Of a stretch of DNA of 24,012 nt, positions 15,557 to 23,211 are shown piece after piece (position 1 is the first letter of the stretch; each line of letters begins with the position of its first letter). A program made the position numbers and the translations under genes. Source of the stretch: CAZNDN01 sp964571815 (GTDB lineage: Bacteria; Fibrobacterota; Chitinivibrionia; Chitinivibrionales; WJKA01); the NCBI GenBank assembly GCA_964571815.1, contig CAZNDN010000059.1:1-24012 (forward strand), in the 5' to 3' direction. The notes below the pieces were generated by a model. It did not search any database, was not told the DNA's origin, and saw nothing but the letters and a program-made list of their open reading frames with translations.

Positions 15557-16768
15557 ATGATCAATCAACTTACGGCAAAGCTCAAACTCACTGAAAGCGA
15601 AATCAGGGTCCTGAAAAGGGTCCTGACATATTCCGCTGCCGGCTGTCTCCTGCTGGTCGGCGTTGCATGGGCAATCCGGTACTTGATGGTGCAGGGGGAT
15701 TCGGGCGAGGCTGCCTCGCGTTCGAGCGCAGTCTCGAAGCTGGGAAAGCTCTATGAGAAGAAGAGCGACGAGTTGCTTCCCATCGACATCGAGGCTCACC
15801 TGCACGCCGCCCGGCATTACCTGGATACCGATCGTCCGTCCAAAGCCGTCGGGCACTTGCTGCGGGTGGCGCCCGCGATCTCCGGTGAACTCTCCGTACG
15901 GCTCGACCTGGCCTCGGCCTACCTCGAATCGGGCCGATTCGAGCAGGCACATCATGAGCTTTCCCTTCTCCGCGATCAGAGCCTTCCCGACAGCCTGAAA
16001 GCGCTGGTTGAGGCCAGGCACGGTCTGACGCTGTTCTATCTGGGGAAGGTCCGTGAAAGCCTGGAGCAGCTCAAGGACTGTATCAAGGAGCACCCGGACC
16101 AACCCGAGGCCTACTGCTACCTGGGACAGGTCGAGGCTGCCGTCGAGCCATCTTCCGAAGACGCCCTCGAGCACTTCCGGCGTGCGATTGCCCTGGACAC
16201 TGCCTACGGCGAGGCCCGCTACCAGCAGGCCCGGTATTTCATGGCACAGGGCGACTACGCGCGGTGCCGTGATTCACTTTTGCAGCTTCTTCGAATCGAA
16301 CCTCTCCACGTGAGGGCGCACAGCAGGCTGGGCATGGCCTACTACTACCTTGAAGATGCCGATATGGCTCGCAAGGCGTATCGCACGGCCCTTGCCCTGA
16401 ACCCGAAAGACTTCAATACCCATTACAACACGGGGGAGCTTCTCTACACTTTCTATGATGACCCCAAGGGGGCGCTTGCGGAATTCGCACACGTTCTCGC
16501 CCTGGATCCCGACCATGCCCAGGCAAACTTCAAGACGGGTATCATCTGCCTGGAAAACGATCAGTTCAAGGAAGCGGCAAAATACCTGGAACGAGCGCGA
16601 CGGAGCGATCCGGATAACATTCGTGTATTGTTGCAGCTCGCGGTGGCGTACGAGCGCCTCGGCCTGGCGCGGAAGGCACTGCGGACGTATGAGGCCGTTG
16701 CCGAAATCGACGCCGTCAATGAGATCGCTCGACAGAAGATCCGGATGCTGAGTTCTCGTGGTCCCTGA
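15557..16768 (+). CDS. Membrane-anchored tetratricopeptide repeat protein
   Basis: A 403-residue protein from ATG 15557. The frame is open further upstream (M codons at 15407 and 15512), but the -10-like box and the palindrome lie in that part. No start has a clear SD, so the N-terminus is uncertain. A single TM helix (about 24-45, TYSAAGCLLLVGVAWAIRYL) follows a basic helical N-terminus, so the protein is probably anchored in the inner membrane with the rest in the periplasm or cytoplasm. From about 75 to 395 it consists of some nine TPR units; the clearest are AHSRLGMAYYYLEDADMARK, LDLASAYLESGRFEQAHHEL and LQLAVAYERLGLARKALRTY. TPR proteins act as scaffolds; the partners are unknown. It is divergent from the CIRCE-controlled chaperone operon and followed by the HU-like gene after 214 bp with its own promoter. 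Confidence 0.88.
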   Translation: MINQLTAKLKLTESEIRVLKRVLTYSAAGCLLLVGVAWAIRYLMVQGDSGEAASRSSAVSKLGKLYEKKSDELLPIDIEAHLHAARHYLDTDRPSKAVGHLLRVAPAISGELSVRLDLASAYLESGRFEQAHHELSLLRDQSLPDSLKALVEARHGLTLFYLGKVRESLEQLKDCIKEHPDQPEAYCYLGQVEAAVEPSSEDALEHFRRAIALDTAYGEARYQQARYFMAQGDYARCRDSLLQLLRIEPLHVRAHSRLGMAYYYLEDADMARKAYRTALALNPKDFNTHYNTGELLYTFYDDPKGALAEFAHVLALDPDHAQANFKTGIICLENDQFKEAAKYLERARRSDPDNIRVLLQLAVAYERLGLARKALRTYEAVAEIDAVNEIARQKIRMLSSRGP

Positions 16769-16851
16769 GGGAAAAACCACATGATGTTGTGTTCGAGTCG
16801 GGGGTGGAAGATGTCGCAACCCCTTTGAGGAATTGCGGTTAAATAAAACAC

Positions 16852-16881
16852 TTGATTTGTGAGATACAATTATTGTATTCT
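16852..16881 (+). promoter_or_regulatory. Candidate promoter of the HU/IHF-like gene
   Basis: -35 TTGATT (16852-16857), an 18-nt spacer and -10 TATTCT (16876-16881) in an AT-rich patch that stands out from the GC-rich surroundings. The predicted leader is about 95 nt. Confidence 0.5.
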
Positions 16882-16906
16882 AATCACTGGATGGAAACGC
16901 TCCGGG

Positions 16907-16930
16907 TTCCGCCGAAAGGAAGTGGCGGAA
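16907..16930 (+). other. Hairpin in the 5' leader of the HU/IHF-like gene
   Basis: TTCCGCC and GGCGGAA form a perfect 7-bp stem around a 10-nt, A/G-rich loop (16914-16923). It lies between the predicted promoter and the ribosome-binding site (GGGGAG at 16967). It is a possible translational control element; no homology is recognised. Confidence 0.35.
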
Positions 16931-16982
16931 GGTCGCGCGGGAGTCCGGTTGAACCGTCAGCCATGCGGGGAGAATGGGAACC

Positions 16983-17348
16983 ATGTCAAACGTCACGAAA
17001 CGAGATCTGGTTGAGCGAATCGCGGAGAGGACCGGGCTCACGCAGGTAGACACGAAGATAGTTGTCGAGACGTTTCTCTCAAGCGTTGCCCATGCTTTGC
17101 AGACCGGGAGAAACATCGAAATTCGCGGCTTCGGACGATTCAAGATAAAGAGGAAGAATGCCCGTCTTGCCCGAAACCCACGCACCGGCGAACAAATCCA
17201 CGTAGAGGCGGGGTACAAGCCAATATTCGAAGCGTCGAACGAACTGCGGACGCGGGTGAACAACTCTCATCCCGGCCTTCAAGAGGACGCTTCCCGGGGA
17301 GATTCGTCGAACAGCCCGCCTCCGTTTCCCGCGGCGGCCTCGCTCTAA
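16983..17348 (+). CDS. HU/IHF-family DNA-bending protein with extended C-terminus
   Basis: A nucleoid-associated protein that binds and bends DNA as a dimer. It has 121 residues from ATG 16983; GGGGAG lies 10 nt upstream of this start but directly abuts the alternative ATG 16974. Residues 1-92 cover the whole family fold: TKRDLVERIAERTGL helices, the IEIRGFGRFKIKRK strand region and the DNA-intercalating arm ARNPRTGEQIHV with Pro65, ending YKPIFEASNELRTRV. The arm and the KP.F..S..L ending are nearer to integration host factor than to HU. About 28 residues (Ser/Pro/Asp-rich) extend past the usual end. Its stop overlaps the stop of the convergent thioredoxin-like gene by 4 nt. Confidence 0.93.
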   Translation: MSNVTKRDLVERIAERTGLTQVDTKIVVETFLSSVAHALQTGRNIEIRGFGRFKIKRKNARLARNPRTGEQIHVEAGYKPIFEASNELRTRVNNSHPGLQEDASRGDSSNSPPPFPAAASL

Positions 17349-18169
17349 TTCTTCCGCTTCCGGTCCTTCTCCGTTTTCCATTGGGACAAGGCCGCCTTCT
17401 TGAGTTCTTCGTACCATCCGGAGACGGTGTCCGGGCTTACCTCCAGCTCATCAGCGATATCATCAAGCGACTCGCCACACTCGACCCGGGCCACCGCCCG
17501 CCACTTGTCTCTGGGGCCTACCGCACGTGAGGCACTGCCCGACGCGACGGGTACGGTTTCGCCGACCGACCCCGAATCCGTTTCGACCGCGGCCGGCACA
17601 GGAATGCGGGCCCTTCCCCGGATACCCGCGAGAACCTCTTCGAGTTTGTCCACCAGAGAAACCGAATCGCTGTACCCCGTCGAGGAATACCGAACAATGC
17701 CCTCGCCGTCGATCACAAAGAGGGCCGGAAGCGACGTGACCCCGTAGCGGGACGATGTCCGCTTGTAGCGATCTATGAGCATGGGAAGCGAATACTTCTT
17801 TTCTTTCACAAAGGGCGCAACCACCGCCTTCCCTTCTTCGTCGAGACTGATACCGAACACCTTCACCGAATCGTCGGCATGCTTTCCTCGAAACTTCATG
17901 AGCTGAGGGATTTCCTTTTGGCAGGGCTTGCAGTAGGTCGCCCAGAAGCTGAGCACGACCACATGCTTTGTCGTGTTCAGGTAAGGTTTCGCAAGCGTTT
18001 TGCCGCACCAGACCCTCAGGGCCACCCTTTCTCCCTCCAGCGAGGGCAGAGAGAAAGTGGGAGCCGTACTTCCGGGCCGCAGCAATCCTTTTTCTTCTTC
18101 GGCGTTGCCCCCCGCCAGGGTTGCAAGCACCACGGCCGCGGCAGCAAGTCCGCTTCTCCGTCTTTTCAT
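17345..18169 (-). CDS. Exported TlpA-type thioredoxin with an HTH/LysM-like C-terminal tail
   Basis: A 274-residue protein; ATG 18169 has AAGGAG 8 nt upstream (a GTG one codon earlier is possible). Residues 1-23 are a signal peptide. Residues 30-185 form a TlpA/AhpC-TSA thioredoxin fold: PGSTAPTFSLPSLEG, the redox motif WATYCKPC (Cys80, Cys83) and the cis-Pro segment SLPALFVIDGEG (Pro148). Known TlpA-like proteins act in the periplasm as thiol-disulfide reductants, for example in cytochrome c maturation. A Ser/Val/Pro-rich linker (188-218) leads to residues 222-260, KWRAVARVECGESLDDIADE and on, which read like a helix-turn-helix or, given the location, a LysM-like motif. The tail ends in Lys/Arg-rich residues. 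It follows proC by 54 nt in the rho-proC cluster. Confidence 0.88.
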   Translation of the reverse strand: MKRRRSGLAAAAVVLATLAGGNAEEEKGLLRPGSTAPTFSLPSLEGERVALRVWCGKTLAKPYLNTTKHVVVLSFWATYCKPCQKEIPQLMKFRGKHADDSVKVFGISLDEEGKAVVAPFVKEKKYSLPMLIDRYKRTSSRYGVTSLPALFVIDGEGIVRYSSTGYSDSVSLVDKLEEVLAGIRGRARIPVPAAVETDSGSVGETVPVASGSASRAVGPRDKWRAVARVECGESLDDIADELEVSPDTVSGWYEELKKAALSQWKTEKDRKRKN

Positions 18170-18223
18170 CACGGCAACTCCTTTACACCTTCGGGGGAGT
18201 CCAACAGCCCCGCCCCCCTCTTC

Positions 18224-19027
18224 TCATCCGCCCAGTTCGGCCGATCGCCGGGCGGCACGGCGAACGGCTTCGCCTACCGCAAACTTGAAGCGGTGTTCCT
18301 CCAGAGCCCGCAACCCCTCCACGGTCGTGCCCCCCGGAGACATGACTCTGCTTTTGAGCACCGATGGGCTCTCGCCCGTCTCTTCCACCATCCGCGCCGC
18401 ACCCAGCACGGTCTGCACCGCGCACGCGGCGGCATCCGCATGAGACAAACCGCCCGACACTCCCGCCTCAATCAGCGCCTCGATGAACAGGTACACATAA
18501 GCGGGCCCGCTTCCGGACAGGCCGGTAACCGTGTCCATCAGCCGTTCCGGAACCTCGACCACGGTGCCCACGGCACCCAGGATCTTTCCACACAGTCGGA
18601 CATCCTTGCGCCTGCAACCGGGTCCGGCCGCAACCGCCGAAACACCCGTTCCCACGAGCGCGGGCGTATTCGGCATGACTCGACAGATACGTGCCTTCTC
18701 ACCGAGAAGCGCCTGAAGCCGGGAGATTGTCACTCCGGCGGCAATCGAAATCCAGGTGGGGTTGAACGACTGTGAATGAGACGATCGAAACGTTTCGAGC
18801 GCCGCGGGCACATCTTTGGGCTTCACCGCAATCACGACCGCGTCCAGCGGAGGACGTGTCGCGGCCCATGACGAAAGAGGAGCGGTTTTTACTCCAGCGG
18901 GGAGGTTCCGAAGTGCCGACGTGTCGGAGTCGTGCGCCAGGACCCTCGCCTCGGAGCCGCGGGCCGGCACTAAACCTTGAATCAGCGCGCGACCCATGTT
19001 TCCCGTACCGATCACGCCCACGCGCAT
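18224..19027 (-). CDS. proC: Pyrroline-5-carboxylate reductase
   Basis: Reduces pyrroline-5-carboxylate to proline with NAD(P)H, the last step of proline synthesis, in the cytosol. It has 267 residues, normal for the family. The N-terminal Rossmann motif GVIGTGNMGRAL opens the protein, CRVMPNTPALVGTG follows, then the dimerisation domain with GLSGSGPAYVYLFIEALIEAG and MSPGGTTVEGLRALEE. It starts 18 nt after the rho stop, so the two are probably co-transcribed. Confidence 0.96.
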   Translation of the reverse strand: MRVGVIGTGNMGRALIQGLVPARGSEARVLAHDSDTSALRNLPAGVKTAPLSSWAATRPPLDAVVIAVKPKDVPAALETFRSSHSQSFNPTWISIAAGVTISRLQALLGEKARICRVMPNTPALVGTGVSAVAAGPGCRRKDVRLCGKILGAVGTVVEVPERLMDTVTGLSGSGPAYVYLFIEALIEAGVSGGLSHADAAACAVQTVLGAARMVEETGESPSVLKSRVMSPGGTTVEGLRALEEHRFKFAVGEAVRRAARRSAELGG

Positions 19028-19045
19028 GCTATCCTCCCTCGGGTG

Positions 19046-20293
19046 TTATTTCTTCATGGATTCCAGAAATTCGGCATTGGATTTCGTCGTGGAGATCTTC
19101 TCTTTCATGAACTCCATCATCTCGATGGGGGTCATCGTGGCAAGGAATTTGCGGAGAATCCACATACGGTTGAGTTCTTCCTGTGTCAGCAGCAACTCCT
19201 CCTTGCGCGTACCCGATTTCATCAGGTCAACCGCGGGGAAGATACGTCGCTCCTGGATCTTGCGATCCAACACAAGTTCCATGTTGCCGGTACCCTTGAA
19301 TTCCTCGAATATCACTTCATCCATCCTGCTTCCCGTCTCCACCAGGGCCGTCGCGATGATCGTAAGGCTTCCTCCGCCGTCGATGTTGCGGGCGGCGCCG
19401 AAGAAACGCTTGGGCTTGTACAGCGCCTGCGAATCGACCCCCCCGGAGAGAATCCGGCCGGAATGAGGTGCCACGGTATTGTGGGCACGGGCAAGCCGCG
19501 TGATACTGTCCAGCAGTATGACTACGTCGCGCTGGTGCTCAACGAGCCTTTTCGCTCGCTCGATCACCATCTCCGCCACGACCACGTGCCGCTCGGCAGG
19601 CTCGTCGAAAGTGGAACTGACCGTCTCGGCGTCAACCGACCGCTGCACGTCCGTGACTTCCTCGGGCCGTTCGTCGATAAGCAACACAATCACGAACACC
19701 TCGGGATCGTTGGCGACAATCGCCTTAGCGATGCTTTTGAGAAGCACCGTTTTCCCCGCTCGAGGCGGGGCTACAATCAGGCCGCGCTGTCCCTTCCCGA
19801 TTGGAATCAGCATGTTCATGATTCGCGTGGAGATGTCTTCGGGATTGTATTCGAGATTGAACCGCTGATCGGGGAACAGCGGAGTGAGGCTGTCGAAGTT
19901 GATCTTCTTCTTGCACTCTTCGGGATCTTCGTAGTTGATATGCTCAACCCGGAGCAGCGCGAAGTAGCGCTCCGAGTCTTTCGGCGGGCGCACCTGGCCG
20001 GTAACCGTATCTCCGGTACGGAGATGAAACCGCCGTATCTGCGACGGCGACACGTAGATATCGTCGGGGCCGCTGAGATAGGAGTTGCCGGGGGAGCGAA
20101 GGAACCCGAAACCGTCGGGCATGATCTCCAGCACGCCCTCCGCACGCACCTGACCGTGCTGGGAGGCCTCGGCCTGGGAAATCTTGAAGATCAGGTCCTG
20201 CTTTCCCATCCTGCGATGGTCGCCGATATTAAGTTCCATGGCGATCTGGTTGAGTTCCACGATCGACTTCGACTTCAGTTCATCAACATTCAT
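19046..20293 (-). CDS. rho: Transcription termination factor Rho
   Basis: The hexameric RNA helicase that ends transcription at C-rich sites. It has 415 residues from ATG 20293, with AGAGG 7 nt upstream. Residues 1-45 are the Rho N-terminal helical domain, 50-120 the cold-shock-like RNA-binding domain (GFGFLRS), and 155-415 the RecA-like ATPase with Walker A APPRAGKT (175-182), Walker B VVILLDS (257-263) and LSGGVDS in the Q/R-loop region. The length matches the standard short form, without large insertions. It is first of a rho-proC-thioredoxin cluster, behind a leader of about 375 nt. Confidence 0.98.
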   Translation of the reverse strand: MNVDELKSKSIVELNQIAMELNIGDHRRMGKQDLIFKISQAEASQHGQVRAEGVLEIMPDGFGFLRSPGNSYLSGPDDIYVSPSQIRRFHLRTGDTVTGQVRPPKDSERYFALLRVEHINYEDPEECKKKINFDSLTPLFPDQRFNLEYNPEDISTRIMNMLIPIGKGQRGLIVAPPRAGKTVLLKSIAKAIVANDPEVFVIVLLIDERPEEVTDVQRSVDAETVSSTFDEPAERHVVVAEMVIERAKRLVEHQRDVVILLDSITRLARAHNTVAPHSGRILSGGVDSQALYKPKRFFGAARNIDGGGSLTIIATALVETGSRMDEVIFEEFKGTGNMELVLDRKIQERRIFPAVDLMKSGTRKEELLLTQEELNRMWILRKFLATMTPIEMMEFMKEKISTTKSNAEFLESMKK

Positions 20294-20619
20294 CAAAGCA
20301 CCTCTGGTTGAAATGGAAAAAGACGTTTCGTGCGGTTCACGAGCGGGACGCGGCGTCTGTCAGGACACCGGCTCCATCGCCTGCCGGCTACCGCACATCT
20401 CAAGGAAGATTTTCAGGTATTGCCCCCGGCATCGTCACATCGGCCGCACACGCACTCTCCGGCTCCGGCATCGATCCCTGTTTCGGTCCGCTGGATTCCC
20501 ACGAAAACCCGCGACGTACCCGCCTTGCCCGCCGCGGCACATGCTCCCGGTGAAAAACGGTCAGGTATCGGTTGAATGATTCTGGAGTGAGGAAACGAAA
20601 AGACCAACTCCCACCCTCG

Positions 20620-20636
20620 GCCCCTCCTCACGGGGC
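20620..20636 (-). other. Hairpin near the predicted start of the rho leader
   Basis: Read on the minus strand, GCCCC and GGGGC pair around a 7-nt loop GUGAGGA. It lies immediately downstream of the ACTATA/TATAGT patch at 20639-20644. The stem is short (5 bp); it could be a 5'-end stabiliser. No U-run follows. Confidence 0.25.
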
Positions 20637-20644
20637 TTACTATA

Positions 20645-20674
20645 AAAATGGCGTTGTGCACCCGAGTTTGTCAA
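20645..20674 (-). promoter_or_regulatory. Candidate promoter of rho
   Basis: Consensus -35 TTGACA on minus (20674-20669), preceded by an eight-A tract like the one ahead of the groES promoter. The -10 is weak: CATTTT at 18 nt (20650-20645). A better hexamer, TATAGT, lies 24 nt away (20644-20639), too far for normal spacing. The -35 is solid; the -10 assignment is doubtful. Confidence 0.4.
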
Positions 20675-20723
20675 GAGTTTTTTTTGCAGCCGCCTCCGCC
20701 GGGCCCGGATGTCCTCCCCCCCA

Positions 20724-23192
20724 TCATATACCCAGGCGATTCAACCGAAGCTTCTCCACATCGGTGAAATTGCGCCGGGAGCGATGTTCTTTCAAGGGCA
20801 GGATCTTCTCGTGGACAGCATCAAGCAACCAGTGCGGCTGGGGAAAAAACTCCTTTTCCAATTCGTGTGCGGGCGTAATCCAGTTGCGCGAGCCCACCAC
20901 GACCGGAGGCGCATCAAGGTGGTCGAACGCAAGCTCGGTAATATTCCGGGCGACATCGTTGAGATACGATCCCCGCTCGCAGGCATCGCTTGCCAATACC
21001 ACGCGCCCGGTTTTGGCGACCGACTCCAGAATCGGCTCGTAGTCAAGCGGCGTCAAGGTTCGCAGGTCGACTACTTCGGCATCCAGTCCGTAGCGGTCGC
21101 GAAGCTGGTCGGCGGCTTTCAGCGCCGTGTAGAGTGTGGCGCCCGCCGTGATGATCGTGATATCCCGGCCGACACGCTTGATATCGGGCACACCGATCTC
21201 CACTTCGTACCACCCCTCGGGGACCCCGTCGGGGTGAAACCACTCACCGATATCGTAGATGCGCTGCGACTCGAAGAATATGACCGGGTCGGTGCCGCGA
21301 AGCGCGGCGTTCATCAACCCCTTCGCATCGCAGGGCGTTGCGGGGAAGACGACTTTCAGTCCCGGGATGTGCGTGCAGAGGCTGGTCCAATCCTGCGAGT
21401 GCTGCGCTCCGTACTTGGATCCCACCGACACCCTCACTACCACCGGCAGCTTCAGCAGTCCCGCGCTCATCGACTGCCACTTTGCCAGTTGATTGAAAAC
21501 CTCATCACCGGCACGGCCGAGAAAATCGCAGTACATCAGCTCGACAATCGCCCGGCCTCCGCACAGGCCGTAGCCTACGCCCGAGCCGACAATCGCCCCT
21601 TCGGAGATAGGCGTGTTGAACAGCCGATGGTACGGAAGCGCTTCGGTGAGGCCGCGATACACGGCAAAGGCACCTCCCCAGTCACGGTTCTCTTCGCCGT
21701 AAGCAATCAGCGTGGGATCGGTATAGAACGCGTGCGCAATCGCCTCAAAGATACCGTCGCGCAACTGCACCGCCTTACCCTTGGGAAGGGGCTTACCCTG
21801 CTCATCGAGTCCCTTTCTGCTGCGTCGCGCGATCTGCTTGACTCGCGGGTTCTCTTCCAGGGGCATAAGCACATCGCAGGGACGATCCTCCATCTTTTCC
21901 ACGTTTCCGTTGGAGAACATCACCCCTCCGATCGCGTCGGGCTCCCGCCGGATATTCATGTGCGGCGAAACCGCGTCGTCGGTAGCCAATGCCGCGGCCT
22001 TGCGTATCAGCTTTCGTGCTTCTTCCCGGAACCCCTCCAGCTTCTTTTTCGTGCACACCTTGTTGGAGACCAGAAGCGCGCCGAAAGACTCGATCGCATC
22101 TTCCTTCTCCCACCGCGCGATCTCTTCGCGCTCGCGGTACGATGAAGCGTCGGAGGGAGAATGGCCGGAAATGCGGTAGGTGATCGTATCCAGGAGGCAA
22201 GGCCCTTCCCTGTTGGCGATCACCTCTTTTTTACGCCTGAACGCATCGGCCACAGCCAGCGGATTGTACCCGTCGACCCGCTCGGCATGCATCTGCTCGG
22301 CGTTGACACCGGCCCCGATGCGGGCCAGGACCGAGAAGCCCATGGTCTCGCCGGCCGGCTGCCCTCCCATGCCGTAGTGGTTATTCATGATATTGAAAAT
22401 CAGCGGCAGGCCGCCGCGGTGCTCCCCTTCCCACAGGTGTTTGTACTGGTCCATGGTAGCCAGCCAGATACCTTCCCACACCGGACCGCAGCCCAGCGAA
22501 GCGTCGCCGATATTGCATACGACAATGCCGGACTTGCTGTTGCATTTCTTGTACAGAGCGGCCCCCACGGAGATGTCTCCGGAGCCGCCGACAATCGCGT
22601 TGTTGGGGTAGATGCCGAAGGGCGGAAAAAACGCGTGCATGGAGCCGCCCAGGCCCCGGTTGAACCCGGTTTCCCGCGCGAAAATCTCGGCAAGGGCCCC
22701 GTAGATAAGGAAATCGACACCCAGCTCCCGTGCCCCTTCGTGCCCCCCGTCGTCCACCACCCGCAGAATCGTGCCGCCCTCGTGGGACTTCATGATCCGC
22801 ATCAACTCCTTGTCATCGAGTCGACGAACCGCACTCAGCCCCTTGGCCAGAATCTCGCCGTGCGAGCGATGGGAGCCGAAAATGAAATCATCAGGCTCCA
22901 GCACGAATGCCTGGCCCACGGCGGATGCTTCCTGCCCGATCGACAGATGCGCCGGGCCGGGATGGGTATAGGCAATTCCCTGATATTCGCCGGCGGTCTT
23001 GATGGTGTTGAGCATGGTCTCGAATTCGCGAATGATACACATGTCCCTGAAGATACCGGTCAACTCCTCGACCGAGTACCGTTTCTTCTCTTCCGCGAAC
23101 GACGTCGTATACTGATTGAGAGGGATATCCTTGAAGGTGAGTTTCCCGGGTTTCCTGACCCTCTGAGGATCGATTATCTGCGACTTGGGCAT
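20724..23192 (-). CDS. 2-oxo acid dehydrogenase E1, alpha and beta subunits fused
   Basis: The thiamine-diphosphate enzyme that decarboxylates a 2-oxo acid and acylates the lipoyl group of E2. It has 822 residues; ATG 23192 has GGAGA 8 nt upstream, in the 19-nt gap after the E3 gene. Residues 40-400 are the alpha part: YTHPGPAHLSIGQEASAVG, GSHRSHGEILAKGLS, ETGFNRGLGGSMHAFF, the ThDP motif starting GDAS (229) and ending at NN (270-271), and the GHSPSDASSYR loop. Residues 470-800 are the beta part: LRDGIFEAIAHAF, YGEENRDWGG, FNTPISEGAIVGSG. Compared with typical alpha subunits there are about 45 extra residues around 125-168, and the ThDP motif is about 11 residues longer and starts GDA, not GDG. 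Pyruvate is the likeliest substrate; branched-chain 2-oxo acids or acetoin cannot be excluded. Confidence 0.92.
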   Translation of the reverse strand: MPKSQIIDPQRVRKPGKLTFKDIPLNQYTTSFAEEKKRYSVEELTGIFRDMCIIREFETMLNTIKTAGEYQGIAYTHPGPAHLSIGQEASAVGQAFVLEPDDFIFGSHRSHGEILAKGLSAVRRLDDKELMRIMKSHEGGTILRVVDDGGHEGARELGVDFLIYGALAEIFARETGFNRGLGGSMHAFFPPFGIYPNNAIVGGSGDISVGAALYKKCNSKSGIVVCNIGDASLGCGPVWEGIWLATMDQYKHLWEGEHRGGLPLIFNIMNNHYGMGGQPAGETMGFSVLARIGAGVNAEQMHAERVDGYNPLAVADAFRRKKEVIANREGPCLLDTITYRISGHSPSDASSYREREEIARWEKEDAIESFGALLVSNKVCTKKKLEGFREEARKLIRKAAALATDDAVSPHMNIRREPDAIGGVMFSNGNVEKMEDRPCDVLMPLEENPRVKQIARRSRKGLDEQGKPLPKGKAVQLRDGIFEAIAHAFYTDPTLIAYGEENRDWGGAFAVYRGLTEALPYHRLFNTPISEGAIVGSGVGYGLCGGRAIVELMYCDFLGRAGDEVFNQLAKWQSMSAGLLKLPVVVRVSVGSKYGAQHSQDWTSLCTHIPGLKVVFPATPCDAKGLMNAALRGTDPVIFFESQRIYDIGEWFHPDGVPEGWYEVEIGVPDIKRVGRDITIITAGATLYTALKAADQLRDRYGLDAEVVDLRTLTPLDYEPILESVAKTGRVVLASDACERGSYLNDVARNITELAFDHLDAPPVVVGSRNWITPAHELEKEFFPQPHWLLDAVHEKILPLKEHRSRRNFTDVEKLRLNRLGI

Positions 23193-23211
23193 GGCTGCTT
23201 CTCCGAGGTTG

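Larger units (their letters stand above)
20294..20723 (-). other. rho upstream region, probable long 5' leader
   Basis: 430 bp without a supported gene. Open frames here (for example 82 codons on minus, 20661-20413, GTG start) show no recognisable domain or good SD. On the minus strand the sequence is G-rich, with direct repeats GATGCCGG near 20440-20475. If transcription starts downstream of the TTGACA at 20674-20669, the rho leader is about 350 nt. A long leader with autogenous control is known for rho in enterobacteria; whether that applies here is inference. Confidence 0.4.

Noticed and set aside
18977..20311. 444-codon plus-strand frame opposite rho
   Set aside because: Shadow of rho; no SD, no domain.
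20413..20661. 82-codon minus-strand frame in the rho leader with a Cys-rich end (CVCGRC)
   Set aside because: GTG start without a good SD, no known zinc-ribbon pattern, and composition like the rest of the leader.
20709..22145. 478-codon plus-strand frame opposite the E1 gene (and 22161-23243)
   Set aside because: Both lie wholly opposite a conserved enzyme gene and show no protein-family features.
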